Below are positions 1-5,688 of a stretch of DNA of 5,688 nt, one piece after another. The position numbers and the translations under genes were made by a program. The stretch's first letter is position 1. Each line of letters starts with the position of its first letter. The stretch lies in assembly GCA_900547915.1 (NCBI GenBank), contig URIN01000112.1, positions 1-5,688 of the forward strand. Direction: 5' to 3'. The notes under the pieces were generated by a model. It had not been told where the DNA came from, ran no database searches, and saw nothing but the letters and a program-made list of their open reading frames with translations. Source of the DNA: an uncultured Clostridium sp. (GTDB lineage Bacteria; Bacillota; Clostridia; Oscillospirales; Acutalibacteraceae).

Positions 1-572
1 CGCAGCATTATCTTGATATTTCTCCGTTTATAGATTTCACAAAGTCACTTTATGTTGCGCTTTCATTCGCTCTCAAGGGCAGGGAGGATTTTGAGGATGA
101 TATTGCGCTTTATACGGCGGAAATCGCGGATAATGATAATTATACAAATGATATTGTAACAGCAGAATGTTGGCTTAACGCTTATGATGTAACGGTGTAT
201 AACAGTCCGCAGATGCTCAGAAGTATGAAAAGATCGGATCTTGCTCCCGCTGTTTTCAGAGGCGTAAAGGATATTATGGACGGCAATCCTATTGATACTT
301 CTCCAACGGCAAAATTTATAGATATTCCCACAAATGATTTTACAAAATATCAACAGGGAGTTTTTCTTTTGCTGTCTGATTTTTCACTTATCCATAAATC
401 TTATTTAACAAAAAGTGTGAGAAAAGAATTTTTAATTAAAAAGTATATTATCAGCCGTGATATTTGTCCGGCACTTATACAGATGATAAAAGATGAGGCG
501 CCGTGGTATGAATACGAGTGCCTGCTTGATATAAAAACAGCAATGCACCGTGCTGCGTATCCAGAAAAATAA
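1..572 (+). CDS. Unrecognised protein, 5'-truncated (C-terminal 189 residues visible)
   Basis: The reading frame is open from the first complete codon at position 3 to a TAA at 570-572, so the gene enters from outside the window. A GTG at 195 could be mistaken for a start, but it has no ribosome binding site and the codons before it read as normal protein. I do not recognise the family. The visible part is acidic and aromatic-rich in its first half (for example QHYLDISPFIDF, ALKGREDFEDDIALYTAE). A more basic, hydrophobic-helical second half follows (GVFLLLSDFSLIHKSYL, then VRKEFLIKKYIISRD), ending in EAPWYEYECLLDIKTAMHRAAYPEK-type sequence split here only for description. There is no clear signal peptide, transmembrane segment or metal-binding motif, so a cytoplasmic, mostly helical protein is my inference. 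It lies 32 bases upstream of the AIM24-family gene with no terminator between, so the two probably share a transcript. Confidence 0.75.
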   Translation, partial: QHYLDISPFIDFTKSLYVALSFALKGREDFEDDIALYTAEIADNDNYTNDIVTAECWLNAYDVTVYNSPQMLRSMKRSDLAPAVFRGVKDIMDGNPIDTSPTAKFIDIPTNDFTKYQQGVFLLLSDFSLIHKSYLTKSVRKEFLIKKYIISRDICPALIQMIKDEAPWYEYECLLDIKTAMHRAAYPEK

Positions 573-592
573 AGGTGAAAGCCTATTGATAA

Positions 593-597
593 AGGAG
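593..597 (+). promoter_or_regulatory. Ribosome binding site of the AIM24-family gene
   Basis: AGGAG inside AAAGGAGAAA, seven bases before the ATG at 605. The strong match and ideal spacing fix the start of the downstream gene. The site lies in the 32-base gap after the upstream stop codon. Confidence 0.85.
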
Positions 598-604
598 AAA
601 AAAT

Positions 605-1441
605 ATGGCAGTTACAGTAAACAATTTAACAAATCAGAACAGAAAAATAATCAGTTCTCTCGGTTGCTTCAAAGTGCTTGAGTATGAAAAAGACCTGAGC
701 GTTTCTGCCTTTAATGCGCAGACTGAATATTTTATGAGTAAGATGGATGTAAGACGCCGTCAGGTAATAGCTGAGCTGAACGGAAATTCCGTTGTAACAC
801 AGGCAGGTTCAATGCAGTGGTTTACAGGTTCCGTTAAGGCAACAAGCGGAATAAAAGGTGTCGGCGATCTGCTCGGAAAGATAGTAAAAGGCTCCGTTAC
901 TAAGGAATCTGCCGTAAAGCCCGAATATGTAGGAAACGGACTTCTAGTGCTTGAACCTACTTATAAATTCCTTATCCTCCAGGAGGTCTCCGAGTGGGGT
1001 CCCGGAATGACTGTTGAGGATGGTATGTTCCTTGCTTGTGATGGCAGCGTTGCCCGCAATGTTACCGCACGAACAAATATTTCTTCCGCAATAGTTGGAA
1101 GCGAGGGGCTGTTCAATCTAACCCTCAGCGGCAGAGGTGTTGCCGTGCTTGAAAGCAATGTTCCTGCGGAGGAACTTATCGAAGTCAATCTTGATAATGA
1201 CGAACTAAAAATTGATGGCAACCTTGCGGTGTGCTGGACTTCTTCACTTAAATTTACGGTTGAGCGCACAACGAAATCGCTTGCGGGCTCAGCGGTCAGC
1301 GGAGAGGGCTTTGTAAATGTTTACAGAGGAACTGGAAAAGTTCTTTTGTGTCCGGTTGCGCCTACAAACAATTTGTTTTCAGCTACAAACAGTATGTCCG
1401 CAAAATCCGCAGCTAAAAACTCAAATACTTTTGGTTATTAA
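605..1441 (+). CDS. AIM24 family protein (TIGR00266/DUF124-like)
   Basis: A complete 278-residue protein of the AIM24 family. These are beta-rich proteins named after a yeast mitochondrial inner-membrane protein; the biochemical role of the bacterial members is not established. Family-typical blocks are visible: QAGSMQWFTG (residues 66-75), a central GSEGLFNLTLSGRG (165-178), DGNLAVCWTSSLKFTVE (204-220) and SGEGFVNVYRGTGKVLL (232-248). The last reads as the glycine-rich final strand pair of the fold. There is no signal peptide or transmembrane helix, so the protein should be cytoplasmic or peripheral. The last 28 residues are Ser/Ala/Asn-rich and look disordered (TNSMSAKSAAKNSN). The ATG is chosen because AGGAG lies seven bases upstream. 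It is probably the last gene of a plus-strand operon, since an unrecognised gene ends 32 bases before it and a hairpin terminator starts 13 bases after its stop. Family assignment is confident; function is not. Confidence 0.88.
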   Translation: MAVTVNNLTNQNRKIISSLGCFKVLEYEKDLSVSAFNAQTEYFMSKMDVRRRQVIAELNGNSVVTQAGSMQWFTGSVKATSGIKGVGDLLGKIVKGSVTKESAVKPEYVGNGLLVLEPTYKFLILQEVSEWGPGMTVEDGMFLACDGSVARNVTARTNISSAIVGSEGLFNLTLSGRGVAVLESNVPAEELIEVNLDNDELKIDGNLAVCWTSSLKFTVERTTKSLAGSAVSGEGFVNVYRGTGKVLLCPVAPTNNLFSATNSMSAKSAAKNSNTFGY

Positions 1442-1453
1442 TAACGGCAAAAT

Positions 1454-1488
1454 AAAAGGCACGCAGGTAAATAATCTGCGTGCTTTTT
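1454..1488 (+). terminator. Rho-independent terminator, probably bidirectional
   Basis: An 8-bp perfect GC-rich stem (GCACGCAG at 1459-1466 with CTGCGTGC at 1476-1483) encloses a 9-base loop. TTTTT follows at 1484-1488 and AAAA precedes at 1454-1457, which lengthens the stem with A-U pairs. It sits 13 bases after the AIM24-family stop. On the minus strand the stem is followed by TTTTATTTT (complement of 1449-1457), so it can also stop transcripts of the convergent ZIP gene ending at 1512. No other hairpin is evident for that gene. Confidence 0.85.
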
Positions 1489-1511
1489 CTGTATATTTTT
1501 AACTAATCGTA

Positions 1512-2294
1512 TCAGCCTAGTGCAACATCAAGAGCAAGCATAATGGTGAAACCTAGAGCAAAGCAAAGTGTGCCCGTGTTCGAATGTTTGCCGACATTCA
1601 TTTCCGGTATAAGCTCCTCAACAACGACATAAATCATTGCGCCAGCCGCAAAGCTTAAAAGATAGGGAAGTATCGGCGTTACAAAACTTGCTGCAAGTAT
1701 TGTTATAACAGCGCCGATAGGTTCCACTATTCCCGAAAGTGCACCGCCTATAAAGGACTTTGTTTTTCCCATGCCCCTGCTGTGAAGCGGCATTGAGATT
1801 ATTGCGCCCTCCGGAAAATTTTGAATTGCTATTCCGAGTGAAAGCGCCAGCGCACCCGTAACTGTTATGTCAGTGCCGCCTGCCAGGAGTGCGGCGTAGA
1901 CAACGCCTACTGCCATTCCCTCAGGAATATTGTGCAGAGTAACGGCAAGCACAAGTTTTGCAGACCTTGATATAGGGCTTTTTATGCCTTCCGGCGTATC
2001 GCTGTCAAGATGCAGATGGGGGATAATATTGTCGAGCAGCAGAAGAAAAAGCACGCCTGCCCAGAAGCCCACCACTGCCGGTATAAATGATAGTTTTCCC
2101 ATGTAGTCTGCCTGTTCCATCGCAGGAATAAGCAGGCTCCATATACTAGCTGCAACCATAACGCCGCCCGCAAAGCCCGTAAATATCCTTTGAATATTTT
2201 CATTCAGTTCTTTCTTCATGAAAAATACACACGCGGCGCCCAAAACCGTGCCGGCAAACGGAAGCAGCAATCCCTGAATTACCTGTATATACAT
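1512..2294 (-). CDS. ZIP family divalent metal transporter (ZupT/GufA-like)
   Basis: A complete 260-residue inner-membrane protein with about eight hydrophobic segments, the usual size for bacterial ZIP proteins that import Zn2+ and sometimes Fe2+, Mn2+ or other divalent ions. The signature TM4 motif is HNIPEG (residues 121-126) and the paired TM5 motif is QNFPEG (158-163). TM6 carries GIVEPIGA with E191, and TM2 carries GGVMVAAS with M46. By recollection of the Bordetella ZIP structure, H121, N122, E125, Q158, N159, E162 and E191 match the binuclear metal site. The loop between TM3 and TM4 has HLHLDSD (93-99), a plausible metal-collecting stretch. The ATG start keeps TM1 intact and is preceded by GGTGA four bases away, a modest and tightly spaced ribosome binding site. 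The gene is monocistronic: own promoter and operator upstream, shared convergent terminator downstream. The ion transported cannot be read from the sequence. Confidence 0.93.
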   Translation of the reverse strand: MYIQVIQGLLLPFAGTVLGAACVFFMKKELNENIQRIFTGFAGGVMVAASIWSLLIPAMEQADYMGKLSFIPAVVGFWAGVLFLLLLDNIIPHLHLDSDTPEGIKSPISRSAKLVLAVTLHNIPEGMAVGVVYAALLAGGTDITVTGALALSLGIAIQNFPEGAIISMPLHSRGMGKTKSFIGGALSGIVEPIGAVITILAASFVTPILPYLLSFAAGAMIYVVVEELIPEMNVGKHSNTGTLCFALGFTIMLALDVALG

Positions 2295-2313
2295 TTTATC
2301 ACCGTAACCATAT

Positions 2314-2333
2314 AAGTTAGCTAAGACTAACTT
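2314..2333 (-). promoter_or_regulatory. Inverted-repeat operator in the ZIP leader (putative metal-repressor site)
   Basis: AAGTTAG (2314-2320) and CTAACTT (2327-2333) form a perfect 7-bp inverted repeat with a 6-base spacer CTAAGA. A second small palindrome, TTAGCTAA, overlaps the left arm at 2317-2324. The site begins about ten bases downstream of the -10 box of the ZIP promoter, thus at roughly +3 to +22, where a bound repressor would block initiation. TTAG/CTAA half-sites resemble those of DtxR-family metal-dependent repressors (IdeR, MntR and relatives), which fits control of a metal importer. The regulator assignment is inference. The AT-rich arms and lack of a U-tract make a terminator unlikely. 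Confidence 0.6.
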
Positions 2334-2342
2334 TTTTTATTT

Positions 2343-2371
2343 ATTATATATAATATATCCTCCTCTGTCAA
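2343..2371 (-). promoter_or_regulatory. Consensus vegetative promoter of the ZIP transporter gene
   Basis: Reading the minus strand, the -35 TTGACA (2371-2366) and the -10 TATAAT (2348-2343) both match consensus perfectly, separated by exactly 17 bases. The expected start near 2336 gives a leader of about 40 bases before the ATG at 2294. So strong a promoter followed directly by an operator-like inverted repeat suggests high expression that is actively repressed. Confidence 0.85.
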
Positions 2372-2390
2372 ATGACTATGTATTTTGTAT

Positions 2391-2419
2391 TTGACCGTCA
2401 TCACTATTATATGTAAAAT
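2391..2419 (+). promoter_or_regulatory. Possible plus-strand promoter facing away from the ZIP promoter
   Basis: TTGACC (2391-2396), a 17-base spacer and TAAAAT (2414-2419) give one mismatch in each box. Its -35 box lies about 20 bases from the -35 of the ZIP promoter and points the other way. No plus-strand gene follows. A transcript would start near 2426, meet the hairpin at 2435-2465 and then run antisense to the lipoprotein gene. It may be a chance match in AT-rich DNA. Confidence 0.25.
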
Positions 2420-2434
2420 ATTTTTCTGCGCCAC

Positions 2435-2465
2435 AAAAAAACCGCCCCTTAAAAGGGACGGTTTT
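2435..2465 (-). terminator. Rho-independent terminator of the GH51-phosphoesterase operon
   Basis: On the minus strand AAAACCGTCCC (2465-2455) pairs with GGGGCGGTTTT (2448-2438) around a 6-base loop. One U-G wobble lies in the stem, and the U-run extends through 2435. The hairpin begins 37 bases after the stop of the lipoprotein gene. On the plus strand the wobble becomes a C-A mismatch, so the structure is tuned to the minus-strand transcript. Confidence 0.85.
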
Positions 2466-2502
2466 GATTAAGTATTCAGTTAATGGCGGTAGTGACTTTC
2501 AT

Positions 2503-3387
2503 TTATGACACCGCAAACTCCGCATAAACACCATAGTGGTCGCTTACATAGCCGTTTGAAATATCGTCAAGCACCTGATAATCAACAGCCGTTATAGCAT
2601 CAGAAGAAAAGATAAAGTCGATAGGCTCGGCGTTGTCCTGCTCTCCCCATTCCTGATAGGTGCCTTTTATCTCGTTTTCATTAGCTGCGGCAAGTGAGTC
2701 ATTAAGAACAGACGATACTTCGCTGTGGGCGCTCATTCCTCTTGTCTGATTAAAGTCGCCTGATAATATAACGGCAGCGTCAGGGTACTGCTCAGCCAGT
2801 TTCAGCTCTTTGCTCAGAATAACTTTTGCGCCAAAGCCCTGTGCTTCCTCGCTAACGTTATCAAGATGTGTGTTCATATAAAGATACTGTTTGTTCGTTT
2901 CGTTGTTCTTAAGCAATACCCATGAACATATTCTGTTGCATCCCGCACCTTCGTAACGGCTTTCCTTATCAGGAGTTTCGGAAAGCCAAAAAGTGCCGTT
3001 ATCAATAAGCGTGTATTTATCTTTAAGCCAGAAAACAGCATTCATTTCTGATGTTTTTTCACTGTCATCTCCGCCTCGCGCAACTCCGTAAGATTCATAT
3101 TTCGGCATGAGTTCACTCAGCTTGCTCAGCCAGTTTGAATTCATTTCCTGCGTGCCGATAAAATCAGGATTTACCGTGTTCATATATGCGGCAAATTTTT
3201 TTACACGTGCCGATGACTGCGTTCCGTCAAGCAGACTTCCCCACGGAGCAGCGCAGTTGAAAGTAACAGCCGTAACGCTGTTTTGCTCTTTCCTTTCAAT
3301 ACTTGTGTAAATTGCTTCATTTGAACATGCAGACAGCGAAAATGCCGTTATAATCACCGTTAAAAATACTGCTAAAAACTTTTTCAT
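2503..3387 (-). CDS. Endonuclease/exonuclease/phosphatase-fold lipoprotein
   Basis: A complete 294-residue secreted lipoprotein. The N-terminus MKKFLAVFLTVIITAFS is a signal peptide ending in the lipobox L-S-A-C, so Cys21 should be lipidated and the enzyme held on the outer face of the membrane. The rest is an EEP (DNase I/exonuclease III-like) domain: N44 in TFNCAAPWG, metal ligand E81 in GTQEM, the FWLSETP block (133-139) with R152 in CNRICSW, H174 in NTHLD, D211 and N213 in SGDFN, D257 in PIDFIF, and the terminal D283-H284 pair in SDHYGV. All expected catalytic positions are present, so an active metal-dependent phosphodiesterase or phosphatase is likely. The FWLSETP block resembles COG3568-type EEP proteins. 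The substrate (nucleic acid, sugar phosphate, phospholipid or other) cannot be told. The ATG directly follows the GH51 stop (TAAATG) and only a purine-rich AAGAGAAAG precedes it, pointing to translational coupling. A terminator follows. Confidence 0.9.
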   Translation of the reverse strand: MKKFLAVFLTVIITAFSLSACSNEAIYTSIERKEQNSVTAVTFNCAAPWGSLLDGTQSSARVKKFAAYMNTVNPDFIGTQEMNSNWLSKLSELMPKYESYGVARGGDDSEKTSEMNAVFWLKDKYTLIDNGTFWLSETPDKESRYEGAGCNRICSWVLLKNNETNKQYLYMNTHLDNVSEEAQGFGAKVILSKELKLAEQYPDAAVILSGDFNQTRGMSAHSEVSSVLNDSLAAANENEIKGTYQEWGEQDNAEPIDFIFSSDAITAVDYQVLDDISNGYVSDHYGVYAEFAVS

Positions 3388-5688
3388 TTACTTTCTCTTT
3401 TTCTTGTTTGAAATTTTAACTGCGATAACTGCTATTACAACACCTGCTACAACAACGCCTATAACGCATGGGATTGCAATTCTCAAAGCAGGAGGTAAAT
3501 ATCCTGATACTTGCTGCGGCATATCCTCGGGCAGCTGATAAAGTGTGCTGCCGTCATTGCTGCCATAAGCAATTCTTATAACATTAACACTGTATTTGTC
3601 CGTATTAACAGTTACTGTTTCACCATTTATCTCAAGTTGTTTTTCCTGTGGTGCAATATAGTAATCTGTGTCTATCTCGTTGCAGGCAGATTTGTAATCC
3701 GCAGAAATATACTGGTTTGATGCATAGTTTAAATTACCAAAACCGCTGAGGTTGAGGTTTACGGATCTGTCACTGTCTGTTGAGTTTACAAGTTTTACGT
3801 AAATTGCCTGCTCTTCTTCGTCTACGGTTACGCTCTGTGCAAGTTCCGTGACAGGTATATCGCCTGTAAACGATGCGTCAACATATTTTGTGCCTATGTT
3901 GTTTGAATAAAGCATCTGGGTGAAGTATGAAGGAGTAAGCACAGTTTTCTGCGAATCAAACCATATCATATTTACAGACCAGTTTTGTGAATTCACCTTG
4001 GCAAAAGTAGGCGCATATGCGGCCATTGCCACAACGTCGCTGTTGCGCTCAAACCCCGTCATATATGCCGCTTCTTCAAGAGCCTCAATCATATTGCTCT
4101 TTGTCTGGATAGTGCCTATGCCGTCTGCCGTTGCAGCATATTCACCTACAAATACCTTGGCTCCATTTCGGTCATAGCTGTCATATCTGTTATTTATTTC
4201 ATACATATAACTGTTTGTAGTATAGTAATGCTCGTCAACATAACAGTCACTGTACTGAGAGTTTGCTTTATCCCAAGCGGTGTCAAAAGCATCACCTTCA
4301 AGCCAAGTACCAGCTGCGGTGATAACGGTTATGTCGGGGTATGCGGCTTTAACTTCCTTGTAAAGTGCATCGAAGTTTCTCCAGTAAACATCTCCCCAGT
4401 TTTCATTACCGAGACCTATGTATTTAAGATTATAGGGTTCTTCGTGTCCGTTAGCTGCTCTTATTGCTCCCCAGTAAGTAGTTGTAGCATCGCCGTTTGC
4501 ATATTCTATAAGGTCAAGTATATCCTGAACATAGTTTTTCCACTCGGCTGTGCCCGGAGTCAGTGCAATCGTTTCAATATAAGCGTCAAAATCCGCTTCA
4601 CTTGTGTATCCGAGTGCGTTTACCTCATTTATGCGGTTTTCAATGCCCTCTTTATCGTCCTCTGAAAAGTCGCGCACGTCAATAAGATACTGCCTGAACT
4701 CTTCATCGCTCATGGTCAGTTTTTTGAGAGCATCAACATTTATGTCATATCCGTTTCTGCCCTGGCAGGTAAGCCCTACGTTAAGGCAGGGAACAGGCTC
4801 GGCTCCCAGGTCAGCACACAGGTTAAAGTATTCGCCGTAACCCATTGCGTTTGAATTGATATAATAATCTCCCGCTTCATCGTTTCGCCAAACATTGTAG
4901 TTCTGCTCACGTTCCTCAAGAGGGCCGATAGTTGCTTTCCAGTCAAAAAGTCTTTCAAGAGAGTCACCTTCACAGAAACATCCGCCCGGGAATCTTATGA
5001 AAGAGGGGTTAAGGTCTTTAAGCGCATCAACAAGGTCTGCACGCAGTGTGGTGTATTTCCATTGTTCCTGCCCGTATCCGTATGAATCGTGCGGGATGAG
5101 CTGAACAAAATCAAAATACAGTGTGCCGTTGCCGTTGAATTCAATAGTAAGCGCACCATCCTCGGTAGCGGCAGATTTCAGTGTCGCTTCAACCTTGCGC
5201 CATGCGGCGTTGCAGTTTGAAATGTCTATTTGATATGCGGCAGCAGGATTTTTTTCGCCGTCAAGATATACCTGAACTGTGCCGTCAAAATCCACATTTT
5301 TTATATAGCAGGAAAAGTCATATTCAAGACCTTCCTTAAATCCCATATCCGCTGTTTGTTGTGATTTTTCATTTGGGTCATAAGTTTTGTAGTCCCAGTT
5401 TTCAACACAGCCTAAGTTTGTAACAAGTCCTCGCCCTGAAACGGAAAGTTTCTCATAGTGAGTATTGTTTTCATTCATCGGTTCATCTGTTGAAATCGTG
5501 TGTTCAATGTTTGTAAAATTCCAGTAGGACTCATTCAGTTCGGCGTTTTCCTCTGATGTGTCATTGTATTCAAAACTGTTGTTATAAACAAGATTTGAGA
5601 CAAGACCGCCGTCTCCCGCCTTTGAAATGTCCTCTATAAACGCGCCGTAAAGCGTGCTCGAAACATCATGAGAAATGCTGTCTGCTGA
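3388..5688 (-). CDS. GH51 alpha-L-arabinofuranosidase, membrane-anchored, 5'-truncated
   Basis: The frame is open from the right edge (no stop over the last 210 bases), giving 766 visible residues; the ATG at 5478 is internal. Numbering from the first visible codon, LYGAFIEDISKAGDGGL (13-29) and NNSFEY (36-41) form the N-terminal GH51 block. Only the signal peptide and a few residues are missing. A CBM4/9-like beta-sandwich follows (about 113-200), then the (beta/alpha)8 barrel with RFPGG (232-236). The acid/base is E429 in GLGNENWG, H487 lies in DEHYY, and the nucleophile is E516 in VFVGEYAA. A C-terminal beta domain spans about 615-710. The protein ends in a hydrophobic helix (737-757) and NKKKRK, with no LPXTG motif, so it should be anchored by that helix. 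It would release terminal arabinofuranose from plant arabinoxylan or arabinan outside the cell. The order and wording of blocks resemble plant ASD-type GH51 enzymes. An extra segment (about 313-378) interrupts the barrel. It is co-transcribed with the lipoprotein gene. Confidence 0.93.
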   Translation of the reverse strand, partial: SADSISHDVSSTLYGAFIEDISKAGDGGLVSNLVYNNSFEYNDTSEENAELNESYWNFTNIEHTISTDEPMNENNTHYEKLSVSGRGLVTNLGCVENWDYKTYDPNEKSQQTADMGFKEGLEYDFSCYIKNVDFDGTVQVYLDGEKNPAAAYQIDISNCNAAWRKVEATLKSAATEDGALTIEFNGNGTLYFDFVQLIPHDSYGYGQEQWKYTTLRADLVDALKDLNPSFIRFPGGCFCEGDSLERLFDWKATIGPLEEREQNYNVWRNDEAGDYYINSNAMGYGEYFNLCADLGAEPVPCLNVGLTCQGRNGYDINVDALKKLTMSDEEFRQYLIDVRDFSEDDKEGIENRINEVNALGYTSEADFDAYIETIALTPGTAEWKNYVQDILDLIEYANGDATTTYWGAIRAANGHEEPYNLKYIGLGNENWGDVYWRNFDALYKEVKAAYPDITVITAAGTWLEGDAFDTAWDKANSQYSDCYVDEHYYTTNSYMYEINNRYDSYDRNGAKVFVGEYAATADGIGTIQTKSNMIEALEEAAYMTGFERNSDVVAMAAYAPTFAKVNSQNWSVNMIWFDSQKTVLTPSYFTQMLYSNNIGTKYVDASFTGDIPVTELAQSVTVDEEEQAIYVKLVNSTDSDRSVNLNLSGFGNLNYASNQYISADYKSACNEIDTDYYIAPQEKQLEINGETVTVNTDKYSVNVIRIAYGSNDGSTLYQLPEDMPQQVSGYLPPALRIAIPCVIGVVVAGVVIAVIAVKISNKKKRK

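Noticed and set aside
63..353. Minus-strand open frame opposite the leftmost gene
   Set aside because: It is antisense to the longer plus-strand frame that continues to the edge; its Ile/Cys/Arg-rich composition is typical of a shadow frame.
195..572. GTG at 195 as the start of the leftmost plus-strand gene
   Set aside because: No ribosome binding site precedes it, and the frame is open with protein-like codons back to the left edge, so the gene is truncated rather than short.
976..986. CCTCC-A-GGAGG palindrome inside the AIM24-family gene, a perfect Shine-Dalgarno/anti-Shine-Dalgarno pair
   Set aside because: It encodes part of a conserved ILQEV stretch in frame, and the next ATG is about 20 bases away, too far for an internal start; probably chance.
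961..1269. Minus-strand open frame of about 100 codons inside the AIM24-family gene
   Set aside because: It lies wholly antisense to a recognisable gene, is Ser/Leu/Thr-rich low-quality sequence and has no ribosome binding site.
2314..2333. The ZIP leader inverted repeat as a transcription attenuator or riboswitch
   Set aside because: The arms are short and AT-rich, no U-tract or alternative pairing follows, and the leader of about 40 bases is too short for a known metal riboswitch.
2483..2527. Small 14-codon plus-strand frame after the possible rightward promoter
   Set aside because: No ribosome binding site, overlaps the lipoprotein gene end, and the promoter itself is doubtful.
3511..4840. 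Several plus-strand open frames opposite the GH51 gene
   Set aside because: They are Cys/Ser/Val-rich shadows of a well-conserved coding sequence, with no promoter or ribosome binding site and no family resemblance.
3388..5478. ATG at 5478 as the start of the GH51 gene
   Set aside because: The 70 codons upstream stay open to the window edge and encode the conserved N-terminal GH51 block, so this methionine is internal.

Overview
The window looks like chromosomal DNA from a low-to-mid-GC Gram-positive anaerobe, most likely a gut or rumen Clostridia/Ruminococcaceae-type bacterium. This is inference, not a taxonomic proof. It rests on the AT-leaning codon use, strong AGGAG and consensus sigma-A type signals, a type II lipoprotein signal, and a large secreted plant-polysaccharide enzyme with a C-terminal membrane anchor.

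Layout. Left, on the plus strand, is the 3' part of an unrecognised protein gene (runs in from the left edge, stops at 572). It is followed 32 bases later by a complete AIM24/TIGR00266-family gene (605-1441) with a textbook ribosome binding site. A hairpin at 1454-1488 with A- and T-tracts on its two sides probably terminates both this pair and the convergent metal-transporter gene. On the minus strand, 1512-2294 encodes a complete ZIP-family divalent metal transporter. It has its own consensus promoter (TTGACA-N17-TATAAT) and a 20-bp inverted repeat placed at the predicted transcription start, which looks like the operator of a metal-dependent repressor.

The 208-base gap 2295-2502 holds that promoter and operator, a possible weaker promoter facing the other way, and the terminator of the next minus-strand unit. 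That unit reads from the right edge toward the left. It begins with a 5'-truncated GH51 alpha-L-arabinofuranosidase (3388 to the right edge) whose stop codon directly abuts the ATG of a lipoprotein of the endonuclease/exonuclease/phosphatase fold (2503-3387). The two are almost certainly co-transcribed and translationally coupled, and both are predicted to sit on the outer face of the membrane.

How the genes work together. The GH51 enzyme would remove arabinose side chains from arabinoxylan, arabinan or arabinogalactan fragments at the cell surface; the role of the coupled phosphoesterase-fold lipoprotein is unknown. The ZIP gene is a separately controlled metal-uptake unit. The AIM24 pair is unrelated as far as the sequence shows. 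I see no mobile element, CRISPR array, tRNA or rRNA. The least explained points are the GH51-phosphoesterase coupling, the insertion in the GH51 barrel, the ZIP operator and the unknown leftmost protein.
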